Source: an uncultured Bacteroidales bacterium (GTDB lineage Bacteria > Bacteroidota > Bacteroidia > Bacteroidales > Muribaculaceae). Taken from it: a stretch of 5,875 nt of DNA. Below, piece after piece: positions 5,865-5,875 of the stretch. Each line of letters begins with the position of its first letter. Within the stretch, counting starts at the first letter, position 1. A model generated the notes under the pieces. That model ran no database searches. It was not told where the DNA came from and saw only the letters and a program-made list of their open reading frames with translations. The stretch lies in assembly GCA_900554845.1 (NCBI GenBank), contig USIY01000155.1, forward strand, positions 1 to 5,875, read 5' to 3'. Made by a program: the position numbers and the translations under genes.

Positions 5865-5875
5865 TAAACCGTTTA
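5865..5875. repeat. 11-bp palindrome TAAAC-C-GTTTA upstream of bcp
   Basis: TAAAC (5865-5869), one central base, then GTTTA (5871-5875) form a perfect inverted repeat ending at the window edge, 22 nt before the bcp start codon. It could be part of an operator or promoter for the peroxiredoxin operon, or chance in A/T-rich sequence; the rest of the upstream region is outside the window. No TAnnTTTG box for bcp is seen in the 32 nt available. Confidence 0.3.

Noticed and set aside
1..5875. tRNA, rRNA, CRISPR array, insertion sequence or integration site
   Set aside because: No cloverleaf-like segment, spaced repeats, transposase/integrase motifs or long terminal inverted repeats were seen on either strand.

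Overview
The window looks like a chromosomal segment from a member of the Bacteroidales. The reasons are the two promoter boxes of the Bacteroidetes type (TAnnTTTG), the lack of Shine-Dalgarno sequences before most starts, an EtfB that closely resembles Bacteroides-type EtfB, and a secreted PD40-repeat protein of a kind common in this phylum. Base composition is moderate (close to half G+C by eye) and fairly even. I see no mobile element, RNA gene or CRISPR array. A gut family such as Muribaculaceae is plausible but cannot be fixed from sequence reading alone.

Layout. (1) Positions 1-523, minus strand: 5' part of etfB, the electron transfer flavoprotein beta subunit, cut by the window edge. 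(2) Positions 524-728: a divergent intergenic region with one promoter for each side and a cluster of short inverted repeats in the predicted etfB leader. (3) Positions 729-4614, plus strand: four tightly packed genes (gaps of 6, 11 and 5 nt) that look like one operon. They encode an exported TPR/PD40/coiled-coil protein, a PHP-domain phosphoesterase of the histidinol-phosphatase HisJ family, a family-32 glycosyltransferase with a DxD motif, and a Gtf3/galactofuranosyltransferase-like glycosyltransferase. (4) Positions 4609-5843, minus strand: a two-gene operon of a BCP-type peroxiredoxin and a WaaP/InaA-like lipopolysaccharide kinase, joined by a TGATG stop/start overlap. It converges on the plus-strand operon with a 6-bp tail-to-tail coding overlap. 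(5) Positions 5844-5875: start of the region upstream of bcp, with a short palindrome at the very edge.

How the genes may work together: two glycosyltransferases and a Kdo/WaaP-type kinase lying tail to tail suggest a small locus for surface glycan or LPS/LOS core assembly. The exported PD40 protein could be an envelope partner, but its function is unknown. The HisJ-like enzyme has no other his gene beside it, so its substrate is open. etfB belongs to a separate energy-metabolism unit (acyl-CoA dehydrogenase/ETF) that continues off the left edge. No clearly novel system is evident. The points most worth a second look are the almost leaderless start of the PD40 gene, the structured etfB leader, the missing usual resolving cysteine in the peroxiredoxin, and the overlapping convergent gene ends.
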